A DNA stretch of 52,914 nucleotides, from positions 1-52,914 of IMG/VR virus record IMGVR_UViG_3300008107_000114; one strand, given 5' to 3'. The translations under genes and the position numbers were made by a program. Positions 24,901 to 33,584 of this stretch are shown in pieces. The notes beneath the pieces are model-generated. The model did not search any database. It was not told the DNA's origin and was given only the letters and a program-made list of their open reading frames with translations. Every line of letters starts with the position of its first letter. Within the stretch, counting starts at the first letter, position 1. The stretch is from a virus.

Positions 24901-27900
24901 TGGTAAAATCACTTATTTTTTTGTAGGGGTCATAAATACCATTGGCAAAGTTTTCAATGCCCGGGAACATCTGATAAAACAAATTGCGTGCTTCTGCATC
25001 AGTCGTCTCAGAAATATAAGACTCTGGTTGTTTTGAAGCTTCAAAGGATTCTACTTTTTCTTGTAAGTCAACAGAAAGCATCACTGGGTCAGGAAACGTG
25101 AATCCTTCATTCTCTAACTGCATCAACTCATCAAGACTGAACAGAGTGCCGGTACTACCATCGTCAAAAGTAAATTCTTCCTGATCAAATACTTTTTGAA
25201 GAAACTCCATGGCTGTTTTAAACTCGGGAGATTTTACTGAGTCAATAAGTTCATTAAATTCTTCTTCAGTCACTGTTCCAAATTCTTTAGAGGTTACATC
25301 ATTTATCAATTGTAATTCTACGAGGCTATCGAAATATTCATACGAATCTTTACCCTGAGCTCTTAGAGCGTCTAACACTTCATCTATACCGTCAACAAAT
25401 GTTTTCAAATCTTGAAAGCTTTGTTCTGTAAAATTCATAGGTGCTGTAGCAGTACCTGATTCAGTTTTACCTGAAGTGTCTTCGGTGATTGGCTCTGTTC
25501 CAACAGCAACTAACTCATCACTATTTAACCCTGCAAATTTACTTGTGGTTACAAAGGCGTTATGAATACTCTTGAGTCTAGCCTTTCCCTTTGGACCGTA
25601 AGCATCGAGGTAATTGTTATAAATTAACTCGAGTGCTTTGCTATCTGCCTCAGTTAAATCGTATTTATTCGAAAACGTTTCGATTGCCGATGCAACCGAT
25701 TTTGGCTCATTACTTAGAAATAGAACTTTAGAAATATCTTTGAATACGCTAGTATAAGTACCAAACTGAAATATATTTTTATCTGCATAAAACTCTACAA
25801 CATCATTTATTAATTTTTCAGTATTGTCATCTATTACACCTGCAGATTTAAGCTCTGACACTTTAGCCCTAACTGCGGTTGGAGTTGCAAATTTTGTAGC
25901 TTCTGGTAACGTAAGTTCATTTTCCATGAACTGAACAGATTGTCTCAGAGATTTTTGAACTTGAGGCAATATACTTTTTTTAAATACACTATCGTAAGTA
26001 AACGGATCTTCTGTTACTTCGGTATACTTCGCTACGTTTATTAGTATTTCTCCGGGAGATGTTGAAGACTTTCCATTCCCTGTGTACAGGTGATTCGGTG
26101 AAAACGAAACCTGAGGCAAACTTACATCATCAACTACACGAATATTTATCAGACCGATATCCGGATAATTTTCATAGATTTTTTGATTATCCTCAATTGG
26201 TATTACAGATGAAATATTGATTATTCTATTGCTTACAGTATACGTAGTCCTATTAGCAATATCACTTAAGCTTTTCTTACCAAAATAAAAAGTTCTTTTT
26301 CCAAATGTAGGTTTCTTAGGAAAGGGACTCTCTTCATCCAGTCTCGAAGCCTCTAATCCAGAGGTAAAATTAAAGATTTCCTTGAGCGTAGAAAAGAAGT
26401 TAACTTTTCCTTCGTAAACTACTTTTCCTGTAGACAAATCAAACCGCTCTTTTGCTCCAGTATCGGCAATCTTAAAAGTAGGGTCAAACGCAATTGCTTC
26501 ACCTTGCTCATTGAAAACAACACCAGTCATCAAAGCTATTTTCTCTGGGGTGAACTTTTTTTCCTTCAGCTGCATGGCTTTCACCATGTTCGGATAAATC
26601 TCTTCGGGAACCAATGTGGCCGGAAGCTGATACAACGGAACTAGTTCAGGAGACATTTTGAGCCATTCTTGAAACTGTTGTTCAGTTCTTTTGAGCATCT
26701 CTATGCGAGTGTCCATGAACTGCTGCAGAGTAATACCTGCACGAGTAGCTGCAGATTCAAAATGCCTCATAGATACATCGGCAACGAATCGCTTCTTTCT
26801 AAGATTTTGTTTCCACTGAAATGGTTTTTTAATTGATGATGTGAAACCCCAAACCTCAGCACCTTTCTTCAACAGTTCCTTTCTGTATTTTTCACGTGTG
26901 GCATCGTTCTTACGAATCAACTCAACTGCTTCGTTGTACTTATTCATATCAACCATGCCCTCAGCTTTGGCTTTAGCTGCTGCTTCAACTTGAGCTGGGT
27001 CTGTAGTAGAAGCAACTGGTTCACCAGTGTTCTCCATGAATTCCTGTGCGGTGATTTCACCATTTAGGAAACGTGCTGCATCAATCTGCTCATCTTTGAT
27101 AAACGCTCCTTCTTCCTGAGTATCCTGAAGAATCTGAGCTACCTCTCTGCGCCTTTGGTTTTCTTTTACCAACTCCGCTGCTTGTTTCTTGTAATCAGCC
27201 TTGCGGTTTTTAGTCGTGGTAGTTGCCATTGGAGTCTGGCGAACAAACTTATCAGTGGCACTGAAAGTGTTGGAGCCAGTGTATTTATTAGCAGTAAAGT
27301 TGTTGAAGTCTTTTCTGAGTTTCTGAAAGTTTTCAAAACCAACTTTATCATTACCGAAAATTTCAGCAGCTTTAGCTCGGCTGTTTTGTAACAGGTTTAT
27401 GATGAAGTTGTCAATGGCATCTTCTTTTGACATTCTTCCATCAGATACCATCTGACCAAATACGTCATTGAAGGTGCTGTTTCTGGCCACAGCTTCACGA
27501 ACTTTATCGGTGACTGCATCTTTGTTTCGCTCACGGATTGGCTGACCAGTGGTCATGTCGGTATCCTCAGTGGTAAACAAAGTATTGTCAAAGTCTCTAA
27601 ACAAAGGAGCCATGTAGTCTGCAACCTTGGCTGCCTTTTTTCTAGCCAAGTCTGTGATTACTGCTTTGCCGTTCATGAAGAATGAAGTCAAGTTTATCTT
27701 CATCTTTGAACCCATGTTTCTGCTGATTTCTGAAGCCGTATCTTTTACATCGGTGTCCGAAACCTTAACTTCTTCTGCTACTCCAGTGAAGAGACCGGTT
27801 CTAGCTTGGCCATCTGCGTCAAACTTTGGGTTGTAACGAGCCTTTGCACTGGCCTCAACTTTATCAATGCGTTCTTTTTTACGACGCGAAGTTTCAGTTT

Positions 27901-30900
27901 GGTTTTGGTATGATACTTTATTGTTGTCTTTACCTGTAGCTCTTTCATTGTCAGCTTGTGACTTTCGTCTAGCTTCGAGGTTTTTAATTGCTATGTTCTC
28001 AATTTTTTCCCTAGAGACAATGCCGTGTTCTTTGGACTGACCTTCAATAAACTCACGAGCTTTTTCGTTTACAGGAACAAACTCTTCTGTAGTACTGGTC
28101 AAACCCTTTGCTTCTAGTTGTCCAGTTTCTGAGTTGTAGCGATATATAACTTTGTTGTCGAGTACTCCATTTACACCAGCAACATAGAACTCTTCTCCCA
28201 TGTTACCAGTTCTCTTTTCTACTTGAACGCCTTCGGATCCGGCTCCAGAACTTGCAGCACTACTGGTGGTTGTCTTTTGGTCTGATTCCACAGGCCCTGA
28301 AGACATCACCATTGGTTGGTCAAGTGGAATTGCAGTAGCATTTCCTCTGCCGTCTATAGCTGCAACTGTAGCTGCAGCACCTTCATATTCTTCATTGCCC
28401 CCTCCATTTCTTGCGTTTTTAATTGTCGAGTCCAACAAATCAAGTATTTCTCGATCGGTTTCAGACGCATTGTCTCCATAGGTAGACTCCAGATAGTTAG
28501 CAAACTCTGTTCGTGATTTAACTAAAACCTCAAGATTACTCAAGTTCATACTAGAAAACACCATCGAAGTGAATGCAATCGAACGCAATGTAAATAACTG
28601 CTCGTCTTCGGTTTTACCATATGCATTTTCTACAGCTTCTGTTATATCAAAGCCGTTTTGTTTAAAGTTAGTCCAAACATTCGCAAATGTTTCTTCTGTG
28701 AAAGAACCAGCTGCTCCGGAAACTGTTCTACCAAGTACAGTAAACATCTTACCGATGATATTATTTGGTACAAATCGACCCAACTCCAACACACCTGTTA
28801 CCTTATCGTATGCCTGAGTACCTAGTTTTTCAGCAACACCTGAAGTACCGTCTTCTCCTGCTAATTCATAACTGAGAAAATCTATACCGTAAACTGTAGC
28901 TGCTTTTTCAAATAACTGAAAAGCACCTAAGCCTGTTCTACCGTATCGAGAGGCCATGTATGTGCGAGTAGCCAATGCTGCTTCAGATGTGAATAATTTA
29001 CTTATGGCTCCAACCGAAACTTTACGAGTTAAAGCAAGTTGCAAACCTATTCCAATTGAACCAATGATACCCTGTGAAATCATTTGATCTTCTTGAACTT
29101 CTTTTATGCGATCAAGAGCCTCGGGGTTTACATACAAACCACTTTCCTGCAGTACTTGAACTGCCGTTGTAAATTCTTCAGCAGGTGTCATGTATTTATC
29201 CCCAGTAAAAACACCGGCTACATTGGCAACACCCTTGCTCACTTCAGCAACAAAGTTGGATCCTACGCCAGTTCCGTCAATTTTAGTAAGGTCGGCATTG
29301 GTGTAAATAATTTTATTAATCGCTTTAAGTTGAGCTTTCTTTTCAATGATTTTATTGTATAGGTTAGCACTATAGATATATGCAGCTCTATCATCATCCG
29401 TTACTTCACGAATGTCACCTTCACGCTGTCTTCTAGCCAATACACGGAAATTCTTATCTACGGCTTCTTTATATTTTTCGTCCAACCCCTCTCGATTATA
29501 AATAACTCGCATGGCTGGATTATTTTCAAAACCCTTGAGTTTTTTTTCTAGAGCCTCTACCTGTTCGTAAAGAATGTTTCGTTTTTCTTTAAGAATTACC
29601 AAATCAGTTTTCTTTTCGCCCTGCATAGTTTGAACGAAAACCTTTTGCGCGTTTTCCTGAGCCTTGCCTTCAAGTCTATTTCCAGATGGGTCAAAAAACT
29701 CCTGCTGAGGAATGGCGTTGAATCCGAAGAACCCACTATCACGTTTAATCTGCTCTATCTGAGCCTTTAGCAAATTAACCTTTTTAAGTTGATCTGGACC
29801 CAGTTGCTTTTGCTGTTTGCCGTTAGCTTTTGGAGCAGTCGCATATATTTCACGAATCTGATCGTATAAACCAGAGATTTTTCTTTCATCATCAGATAAC
29901 TCAGACAATGCCATAGCTTCACGATTTTCGTCATACCTAGAACGCATTGCACCCTTGGCATCTTTGTAATAACCAAGCTGCTTTCTTTTATTCTCATACG
30001 AAGTAATACCCATGGATCTTTCGTACTGGAGTTTAAAATCGTTTAGAATTTCGTCAATTTCATCTTCACGTACTCCCTGTTTAGAAAGCGACTCTATGAG
30101 AGTATTTCTGTTTAAAGCTTGGTATCCTTTGCCGGCAGTGTATGGTACATCAATGTTAATCTCGTTACCCAAATCATACTCATACAAAATCCTACCCAAG
30201 TCTTCTTCGGATATATTTGAAATTGAACCGGCATTTGGATTTTCATCATAAATGGTTCCGGATTTTCCAAGGAAGTCTCTTTTAACAACATCCGAACCTT
30301 TTGCGATTCGCATCTTACGATAATCCTCAGAACGAGCCCAGTCAGCATTAACTGAACTGTCTAAAACAACTGGCTTCAATAGGTCATTGACTGTACTGTA
30401 GCCAATCTCTTTTAGTTGCTTACCGTATTTTCTCTGGTACGCATCTCTATTTAGAGGGTCTTTAATGTAACTGTAAAACTTAGCGGGATCTTCAAATGGT
30501 TGGCCATATGCATCTACTGCAATGCCATTGGACTTCAGTTTATCAAATTGGTTTTGCGCTTCATATTTACGTTGTGCAATGTTGTATGTGGCTTGTACTG
30601 GATCGGGAGCAAACATATCAAATTCTGCTCTGTAACCAAGTTGGCCGGGAGTAGGTGTCTGTCTAGTAAAGACAGGATCGTAGATTGTCTTCCCATAGTA
30701 ATCGGTAAACTGGAGTTTTTCATATTCTGATAACCCACCCCCAATTTTTGTATCAAAATCTTTCTCGCTTATAATGTTAAAATACTTGTTCAGTACTGAT
30801 TTCTTTTCGTTGTAGAACTGAGACCGTTGTGCTGGGTCAGCTAGAACAGCTTCGAGTTCTTCTTTATTCTTGATGAAAGTATTGCCGAAAAATATAACGT

Positions 30901-31246
30901 CACCGTAGTCTTGTTTAGCTGCAACAAATAAAGTCTCTGCGTCTAGAGATGTTCCTGACAAATTCTTAAGTTCCTGTTCTCTAGCTACAGCCTGCTCCTG
31001 AGTAATCTCAGGCTGCTGTTCATTCATCGCTTTTACTATGGGAACAGGTTCTTTTTTCTGACCTGAGATAGCTTTTTCCAACCCAGCTTTAAAAGAAGGT
31101 GTTGTTGTTTTTTTAGGCGCAATAGGACCTACCCTAGTCTCTAAAAAACTTTCTGGTTGATCACTAGTAGTAGAAGTATTGACTACCGGCTTAGTATCAA
31201 TCTTAGCACCCCCTATTCTAGGAGTAAATTTTTTCTCTTCAGGCAT
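18992..31246 (-). CDS. giant polyvalent virion protein with zinc-protease motif
   Basis: This is one 4084-residue frame, the largest gene of the window. It resembles the large polyvalent proteins that podovirus-like phages carry in the head and inject. A gluzincin-type metalloprotease site MHELAHVWE has H2788, E2789 and H2792, with a likely third ligand E2821 in SEAFARGFEKYL. Before it, around 2605-2630, is LKHAMKVAADYGVREIVLAN, a segment type often found in polyvalent proteins. Hydrophobic helices occur near 710-740 and 3520-3560. The last 12 residues (DLGEGVEYVPFD) repeat residues 4034-4045. It follows the internal protein genes. No RNA polymerase motif was found in it. Confidence 0.75.
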   Translation of the reverse strand: MPEEKKFTPRIGGAKIDTKPVVNTSTTSDQPESFLETRVGPIAPKKTTTPSFKAGLEKAISGQKKEPVPIVKAMNEQQPEITQEQAVAREQELKNLSGTSLDAETLFVAAKQDYGDVIFFGNTFIKNKEELEAVLADPAQRSQFYNEKKSVLNKYFNIISEKDFDTKIGGGLSEYEKLQFTDYYGKTIYDPVFTRQTPTPGQLGYRAEFDMFAPDPVQATYNIAQRKYEAQNQFDKLKSNGIAVDAYGQPFEDPAKFYSYIKDPLNRDAYQRKYGKQLKEIGYSTVNDLLKPVVLDSSVNADWARSEDYRKMRIAKGSDVVKRDFLGKSGTIYDENPNAGSISNISEEDLGRILYEYDLGNEINIDVPYTAGKGYQALNRNTLIESLSKQGVREDEIDEILNDFKLQYERSMGITSYENKRKQLGYYKDAKGAMRSRYDENREAMALSELSDDERKISGLYDQIREIYATAPKANGKQQKQLGPDQLKKVNLLKAQIEQIKRDSGFFGFNAIPQQEFFDPSGNRLEGKAQENAQKVFVQTMQGEKKTDLVILKEKRNILYEQVEALEKKLKGFENNPAMRVIYNREGLDEKYKEAVDKNFRVLARRQREGDIREVTDDDRAAYIYSANLYNKIIEKKAQLKAINKIIYTNADLTKIDGTGVGSNFVAEVSKGVANVAGVFTGDKYMTPAEEFTTAVQVLQESGLYVNPEALDRIKEVQEDQMISQGIIGSIGIGLQLALTRKVSVGAISKLFTSEAALATRTYMASRYGRTGLGAFQLFEKAATVYGIDFLSYELAGEDGTSGVAEKLGTQAYDKVTGVLELGRFVPNNIIGKMFTVLGRTVSGAAGSFTEETFANVWTNFKQNGFDITEAVENAYGKTEDEQLFTLRSIAFTSMVFSSMNLSNLEVLVKSRTEFANYLESTYGDNASETDREILDLLDSTIKNARNGGGNEEYEGAAATVAAIDGRGNATAIPLDQPMVMSSGPVESDQKTTTSSAASSGAGSEGVQVEKRTGNMGEEFYVAGVNGVLDNKVIYRYNSETGQLEAKGLTSTTEEFVPVNEKAREFIEGQSKEHGIVSREKIENIAIKNLEARRKSQADNERATGKDNNKVSYQNQTETSRRKKERIDKVEASAKARYNPKFDADGQARTGLFTGVAEEVKVSDTDVKDTASEISRNMGSKMKINLTSFFMNGKAVITDLARKKAAKVADYMAPLFRDFDNTLFTTEDTDMTTGQPIRERNKDAVTDKVREAVARNSTFNDVFGQMVSDGRMSKEDAIDNFIINLLQNSRAKAAEIFGNDKVGFENFQKLRKDFNNFTANKYTGSNTFSATDKFVRQTPMATTTTKNRKADYKKQAAELVKENQRRREVAQILQDTQEEGAFIKDEQIDAARFLNGEITAQEFMENTGEPVASTTDPAQVEAAAKAKAEGMVDMNKYNEAVELIRKNDATREKYRKELLKKGAEVWGFTSSIKKPFQWKQNLRKKRFVADVSMRHFESAATRAGITLQQFMDTRIEMLKRTEQQFQEWLKMSPELVPLYQLPATLVPEEIYPNMVKAMQLKEKKFTPEKIALMTGVVFNEQGEAIAFDPTFKIADTGAKERFDLSTGKVVYEGKVNFFSTLKEIFNFTSGLEASRLDEESPFPKKPTFGKRTFYFGKKSLSDIANRTTYTVSNRIINISSVIPIEDNQKIYENYPDIGLINIRVVDDVSLPQVSFSPNHLYTGNGKSSTSPGEILINVAKYTEVTEDPFTYDSVFKKSILPQVQKSLRQSVQFMENELTLPEATKFATPTAVRAKVSELKSAGVIDDNTEKLINDVVEFYADKNIFQFGTYTSVFKDISKVLFLSNEPKSVASAIETFSNKYDLTEADSKALELIYNNYLDAYGPKGKARLKSIHNAFVTTSKFAGLNSDELVAVGTEPITEDTSGKTESGTATAPMNFTEQSFQDLKTFVDGIDEVLDALRAQGKDSYEYFDSLVELQLINDVTSKEFGTVTEEEFNELIDSVKSPEFKTAMEFLQKVFDQEEFTFDDGSTGTLFSLDELMQLENEGFTFPDPVMLSVDLQEKVESFEASKQPESYISETTDAEARNLFYQMFPGIENFANGIYDPYKKISDFTKQELQAELVDKGLVSQERFDEIYSRYENNPDLFTGSTASNFVDNLKQLTTEEQKALRDKIKIRQIVEKNIGTSFYSNTAYAATKVIEQIGSKDRIALAELKPLLLKNGAKAVELDWLDIDGFIESNKGKDFISSRDLLDWASNIHGFVVYDPESAAQKRTVSDVVLLGFTEAAAGRTGNAVESDPIEKPIAIRRSDGTVQFISLNEVQDESIELYEKYIGRKEFTAFKKALDDLKNFNTRDLSDKNKQHLKSLVKIYADLIDEMDRTTQLEEFGQFTAMFPGGVKGTYKEHLITLPFSSNKLLKDYDNKIVDIILKLSEIEKSFNGKKPSSLVAQEINQLENQLSELKKTRDSLSKDYYNSKHFLSVPSEVMMHLRTQIVIAPDGKRVLYVQEIQSDKIQEFRKSVLNPLKEKYADVKPSIIQDGNKAKSKANGDIEKIKAALIENGYSDEQISRYIERETELGEVTTKFKKTTPVTESNQFAELALKHAMKVAADYGVREIVLANGHAVGPVVGAIEADMAVGINTFYNKTLPSIVQKLSSKFNFEIGTIRLEKPLAALHPKTKIYLSTEQFPVYFNSQGESVINGGQALEVGELDPMFLEKAALANTTSEYIPSNFFNTIKLTDESFGKVAEGMALFQGEEGGAHGATVKTDQGKHIIFALTNPNVTTAMHELAHVWESYMTATERQMFMDSVGHSDWSRETSEAFARGFEKYLYDGKAPTGALTKMFEDFKRWLIKVYGGIKGTPVEMEISEPMRKMYDAMLGEARVNDLKQRKSTDIFDDISEFIKEIKGNPEFEGITDSELYAALMRSGFEPSDVQDYFSLKQRANIAKQQQGKGMFKDEADVMESEEEAMRVVRSQKELIDEIENMDPNEYPVILQTLFDAIEDGDVPLAKAIQDLIAAKQTGKDPKMIGELYSRILKAGTDVGRMLQLFRQLTKDTYLSSAEGMFRRNEKKGLNIPDKAKQKIRDLAVELDRIKELYKQSRAIAESDPFGISSADPSKTNLQYHTGLYEQLQEATKRFIDARQPYEGDDSLTDMYRTFVKGGLMTPGSISVNTLSNVTKFITGLIVDPLKSAISLTAFKLGISEKQFTKTSLKDWWSGVRYGMPMGIKRAYKILKDGTMTQAYQNPDSYVQGYSFYKSFAKFWGLKLDQMRVAAGYSDMSSEELAEKHGFKLGMQGEIPKKQQAIAALQGFFGAVPDVIFRVMGATDAVFRDFAYFSSLSEQFKMTKEHDRYQQAIRNASGPEKAKLKAEYDAVRKAYIEVNTDFQNTEANKEAMRYVYNNDNYTTDIIKQVQGITRTGANENSFMAKISRLIGTSIVPFTRIPSNYALELTEFFLPEYALIKLASNGYKSYTRSRGLQDASSAEYAESLSERRDNARSMDRVLARALVGTGVQFIALQMVKAGAVSGAPDDENEDKGSSMTYSYTLERPYSINLTLVKERFKEMFDPNYKSKRNDLWDKENDLIIDYRALGIFGAALYMQYKENKLMDQSELKYQNRGDFEKITNDFTLNLFGNYESAGKYILDQTFVRGLLSVATAVSSEDENKLPAFLADITLTLSAGMVPNSLAWMDKWRRQYMVDYDAKEAPSFKAFGMKVENTAATLYWHKVATKMAERWPIGDPSQYVDLPFVEIDQEYLPIKYDAFGKPVLQTPEGATMGSFLYNTFDVFKATRAVAGYETPDWEALVYLATKKGGAWHSLPSLPPRKVDTPSGAYKFAPDEYNNLLQYSSMITRNMVQQFIIDSKVYQELIDVNSAVNKDQATGLPRMGIDNMKILLGYEVLGDLLSTLNQAGKEIADIATYTFVDAERRKMYEEDPERYIDMVVTEALSPMGDFVKQIYGNQEAGGDNYASRQQGAQYFTIDKNLISDPKRFKNFATGAMQLFKEMNDDPKTAIITGRNAVSSKLQSEGGVDLGEGIEYVPFDAPTKKSAAVDTMVKQRDAAQKLAKPNIDLGEGVEYVPFD

Positions 31247-31250
31247 ACTA

Positions 31251-31258
31251 CAAATATA
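31251..31258 (-). promoter_or_regulatory. TAnnTTTG element before the giant gene
   Basis: The minus strand reads TATATTTG four bases before ATG 31246. There is no -33 TTTG. It would give a leaderless or nearly leaderless message for the 4084-residue protein. Confidence 0.45.
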
Positions 31259-31290
31259 ACACCTGATGAGAAAACTATTTTACTGATAAT

Positions 31291-32889
31291 TTATTTTTGC
31301 TTGATATCGTCTTGGTCCTTAACACCTGCCATTATGCTAAAGAAAGCATTGTCCCAGTTTTTCTGGCTTTCATCACCCCAATCATTTTTCTGTACAACCT
31401 GAGATAATAATGGAGAACCGCCAGTGGTCTTTATTTTTCTAGAATCCTTTGGTACAATCCATCTACCATTTGCATCAGGTTCATAAAGAGGAATTGCATA
31501 GCCGCTGACCCCGACTTCAGGAGCCTTAGATATGCTCAATGATTTGTTGTTTGCGATAGCAAAAGGATACATTAGATACGGTACACCATTTTTTTTCGCC
31601 TCAGCTAATTCATCACTGGTAATTGGCCTAAGATACTCAAATTGTTTAATCTCTTTAGTTACTGGATCCGTGTATTTGTGCTTTGCTTTAACTGCAGGGA
31701 AAATTGCAACTCGGCTGATTGTAAATTCTTTTTGGGCAGTGGTAGTAAAAGCAGGCAAGCCGTCATTCAAACCAACAATGTATCCGTTAGTTGGAATCGT
31801 AGCAGTTGTGCCTTCTGCTTTAGGAGAAACTGGAGCCGAAAGATCACTTTTCAAAGAGTTTGGCTTACCCATATAATTCATAGTCGTTGAGCCAACTACA
31901 TAGTCTGTAGGTGCAACTTTTTGACCTGTATTATCTACATACACACTAATGTTAGTTCTTTTTTCCAGATAGTCTTTGTTTTCATACTTTGCTGGGATAT
32001 TGTACAGAACAACATCTTTGAATAAGCGGTCATAAACCTGTTCTGTTGTCATAGTATTGGGGTCCAGAACATCCATATCCTTCGTGCTGTGATACAACAT
32101 GCTTCGATATTGATTCTGAGCATCTTCATTTCCTTTAAACCAACTTAAACCCATTTCATAAGCATTGTTATTCTCCTTAATGTTAGGGTTTGTTTTCTTC
32201 AGTTCTAATGCCTCTTGTCTAGTTGCAGGGATACTATAGTACCTGCGTGAAACTTGTCCTTTGGTCGTAGGATCTATTTGCTCACTCATCAGTACAGCTG
32301 ATTCGTTGAACTTAAAAACTTGTCCTCCACCAAAAGTTTTTTCAAAATCTATTTTGGGTCTGAACAAGGGATTTATACTAACACCGTTTTCAGTTTGTTC
32401 AAAATCAAAATAGCCATCGGCAACGATTTCAGGATTGTCCAGAAACTTAGCAAACATATCTTCTTCACTATTAGAAGACTTAATTATGTCATACGCTTTT
32501 TCCATAGAAGGAGAAATGTAAAACTCTGATTTTCCTCCTTTACTAATTTCAATATTTGTTTCAAAGTCAAATAAATCTTTTGAAAGATTTGCGTATCTAT
32601 TTTGATTACCCAGCATAGAGGCTCGTATATTATAAGCCTTTTCGATAACATTGGGATCCTTTGTTTTCTCTGCTTGCAGCAACTCAGAAATATTCTTTTT
32701 AAGATTCTCTTCGTTTTTTCCAATGTAAACATTATGAAATTTACTCTTATCAGAAACAAGGGAATCACGTATTGCTTGCAATTCTCTTGCCTGTCTGTCT
32801 GATACCGAAGTATCTACTTCAGGAGCCTTAAGTTTTGGAAACTTACCTGTTGCTCCTATCGCTGCGCCTAATGAAAATCCACTTGCCAT
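31291..32889 (-). CDS. internal virion (ejection) protein candidate
   Basis: This is a 532-residue protein. Residues 1-20 (MASGFSLGAAIGATGKFPKL) are small and hydrophobic, residues 25-110 are helical and charged, and the rest is mixed alpha/beta. No enzymatic motif stands out. It is placed between two small internal-protein paralogues and the 4084-residue protein, which matches the ejection-protein block of short-tailed phages (tail tube gene, then small, medium and giant internal proteins). The role is inferred from order and size. Confidence 0.55.
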   Translation of the reverse strand: MASGFSLGAAIGATGKFPKLKAPEVDTSVSDRQARELQAIRDSLVSDKSKFHNVYIGKNEENLKKNISELLQAEKTKDPNVIEKAYNIRASMLGNQNRYANLSKDLFDFETNIEISKGGKSEFYISPSMEKAYDIIKSSNSEEDMFAKFLDNPEIVADGYFDFEQTENGVSINPLFRPKIDFEKTFGGGQVFKFNESAVLMSEQIDPTTKGQVSRRYYSIPATRQEALELKKTNPNIKENNNAYEMGLSWFKGNEDAQNQYRSMLYHSTKDMDVLDPNTMTTEQVYDRLFKDVVLYNIPAKYENKDYLEKRTNISVYVDNTGQKVAPTDYVVGSTTMNYMGKPNSLKSDLSAPVSPKAEGTTATIPTNGYIVGLNDGLPAFTTTAQKEFTISRVAIFPAVKAKHKYTDPVTKEIKQFEYLRPITSDELAEAKKNGVPYLMYPFAIANNKSLSISKAPEVGVSGYAIPLYEPDANGRWIVPKDSRKIKTTGGSPLLSQVVQKNDWGDESQKNWDNAFFSIMAGVKDQDDIKQK

Positions 32890-32901
32890 TTTTATTATTT
32901 A

Positions 32902-33582
32902 TTAAGAACCGCCAGCTCCTATCGAATTGGCAATATTTTCACTTCCTCTTTTGATAGCTGCACCCGCTGCTCTCTCTGCGGTTAATCTAAAATCTCTCTT
33001 CGCTGAAATATCTTTCTGAGTAATCAAGCTCATCGCCTGATTCATACGTTCTACACCAGACATGGCATTTTGCTTCTCTGCTAAATCTGCTTGCAGTATT
33101 CTAGCCTCACCTGATGTTCTGTTGATTGCTGCTGTACGACCAAGAAGAGCTGAAGCCTGAGGTGATGACTGAGAAACAGCATTCATCTGCTGAGCTTGTG
33201 CTCTGCTATTTTCCATACGCATCATGCCTCGCTGTTCGCTTCCGATACCTTGTCTCATGTTATTTTCGTATATCGATTTCATCTCAGCGTATGGTCCTTT
33301 TGCAGCTAGATACCCCGGGAAAGGTAAACGATTTGCCTTTCTCAATTGAGATAACCCAATTGCCATTTGAACTAGTCCCATTCCAGAGGATACTAGCCCG
33401 GGAAGAGCACCGCCACCACCACCGCCACCGCCATTGCTAGCAGTATTATCGCCCGGCATGCTCTTTAAGCCGCTATCGCCAAGTAAAAAATCATTGGGAG
33501 TTTTGGTAGCTGTTGTGACTCCAGCTGCTCTAGTGGCTCCACCTACACTTATACCAGATCCCGAAGATAAACCAAATGCCAT
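32902..33582 (-). CDS. small internal virion protein, paralogue 2
   Basis: This is a 226-residue Ala/Gly/Ser-rich protein with a poly-Gly tract near residue 52 (NGGGGGGGGALP). The stretch MAIGLSQLRKANRLPFPGY is followed by long helices and then QKDISAKRDFRLTAERAAGA. These segments align with the next protein upstream (GYNQLRKAQKLPFPDY and QRDITAKREYKMMAQQAAGE). A hydrophobic stretch before the first motif could insert into membrane. It is likely a head-interior or DNA-ejection protein. It starts two bases before the upstream stop region ends. Confidence 0.6.
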   Translation of the reverse strand: MAFGLSSGSGISVGGATRAAGVTTATKTPNDFLLGDSGLKSMPGDNTASNGGGGGGGGALPGLVSSGMGLVQMAIGLSQLRKANRLPFPGYLAAKGPYAEMKSIYENNMRQGIGSEQRGMMRMENSRAQAQQMNAVSQSSPQASALLGRTAAINRTSGEARILQADLAEKQNAMSGVERMNQAMSLITQKDISAKRDFRLTAERAAGAAIKRGSENIANSIGAGGS

Positions 33583-33584
33583 AA

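Noticed and set aside
18992-31246. Phage-encoded RNA polymerase within the giant protein, as in crAss-like phages
   Set aside because: No DFDGD-type catalytic loop or other polymerase motif was found; the HExxH site points elsewhere.
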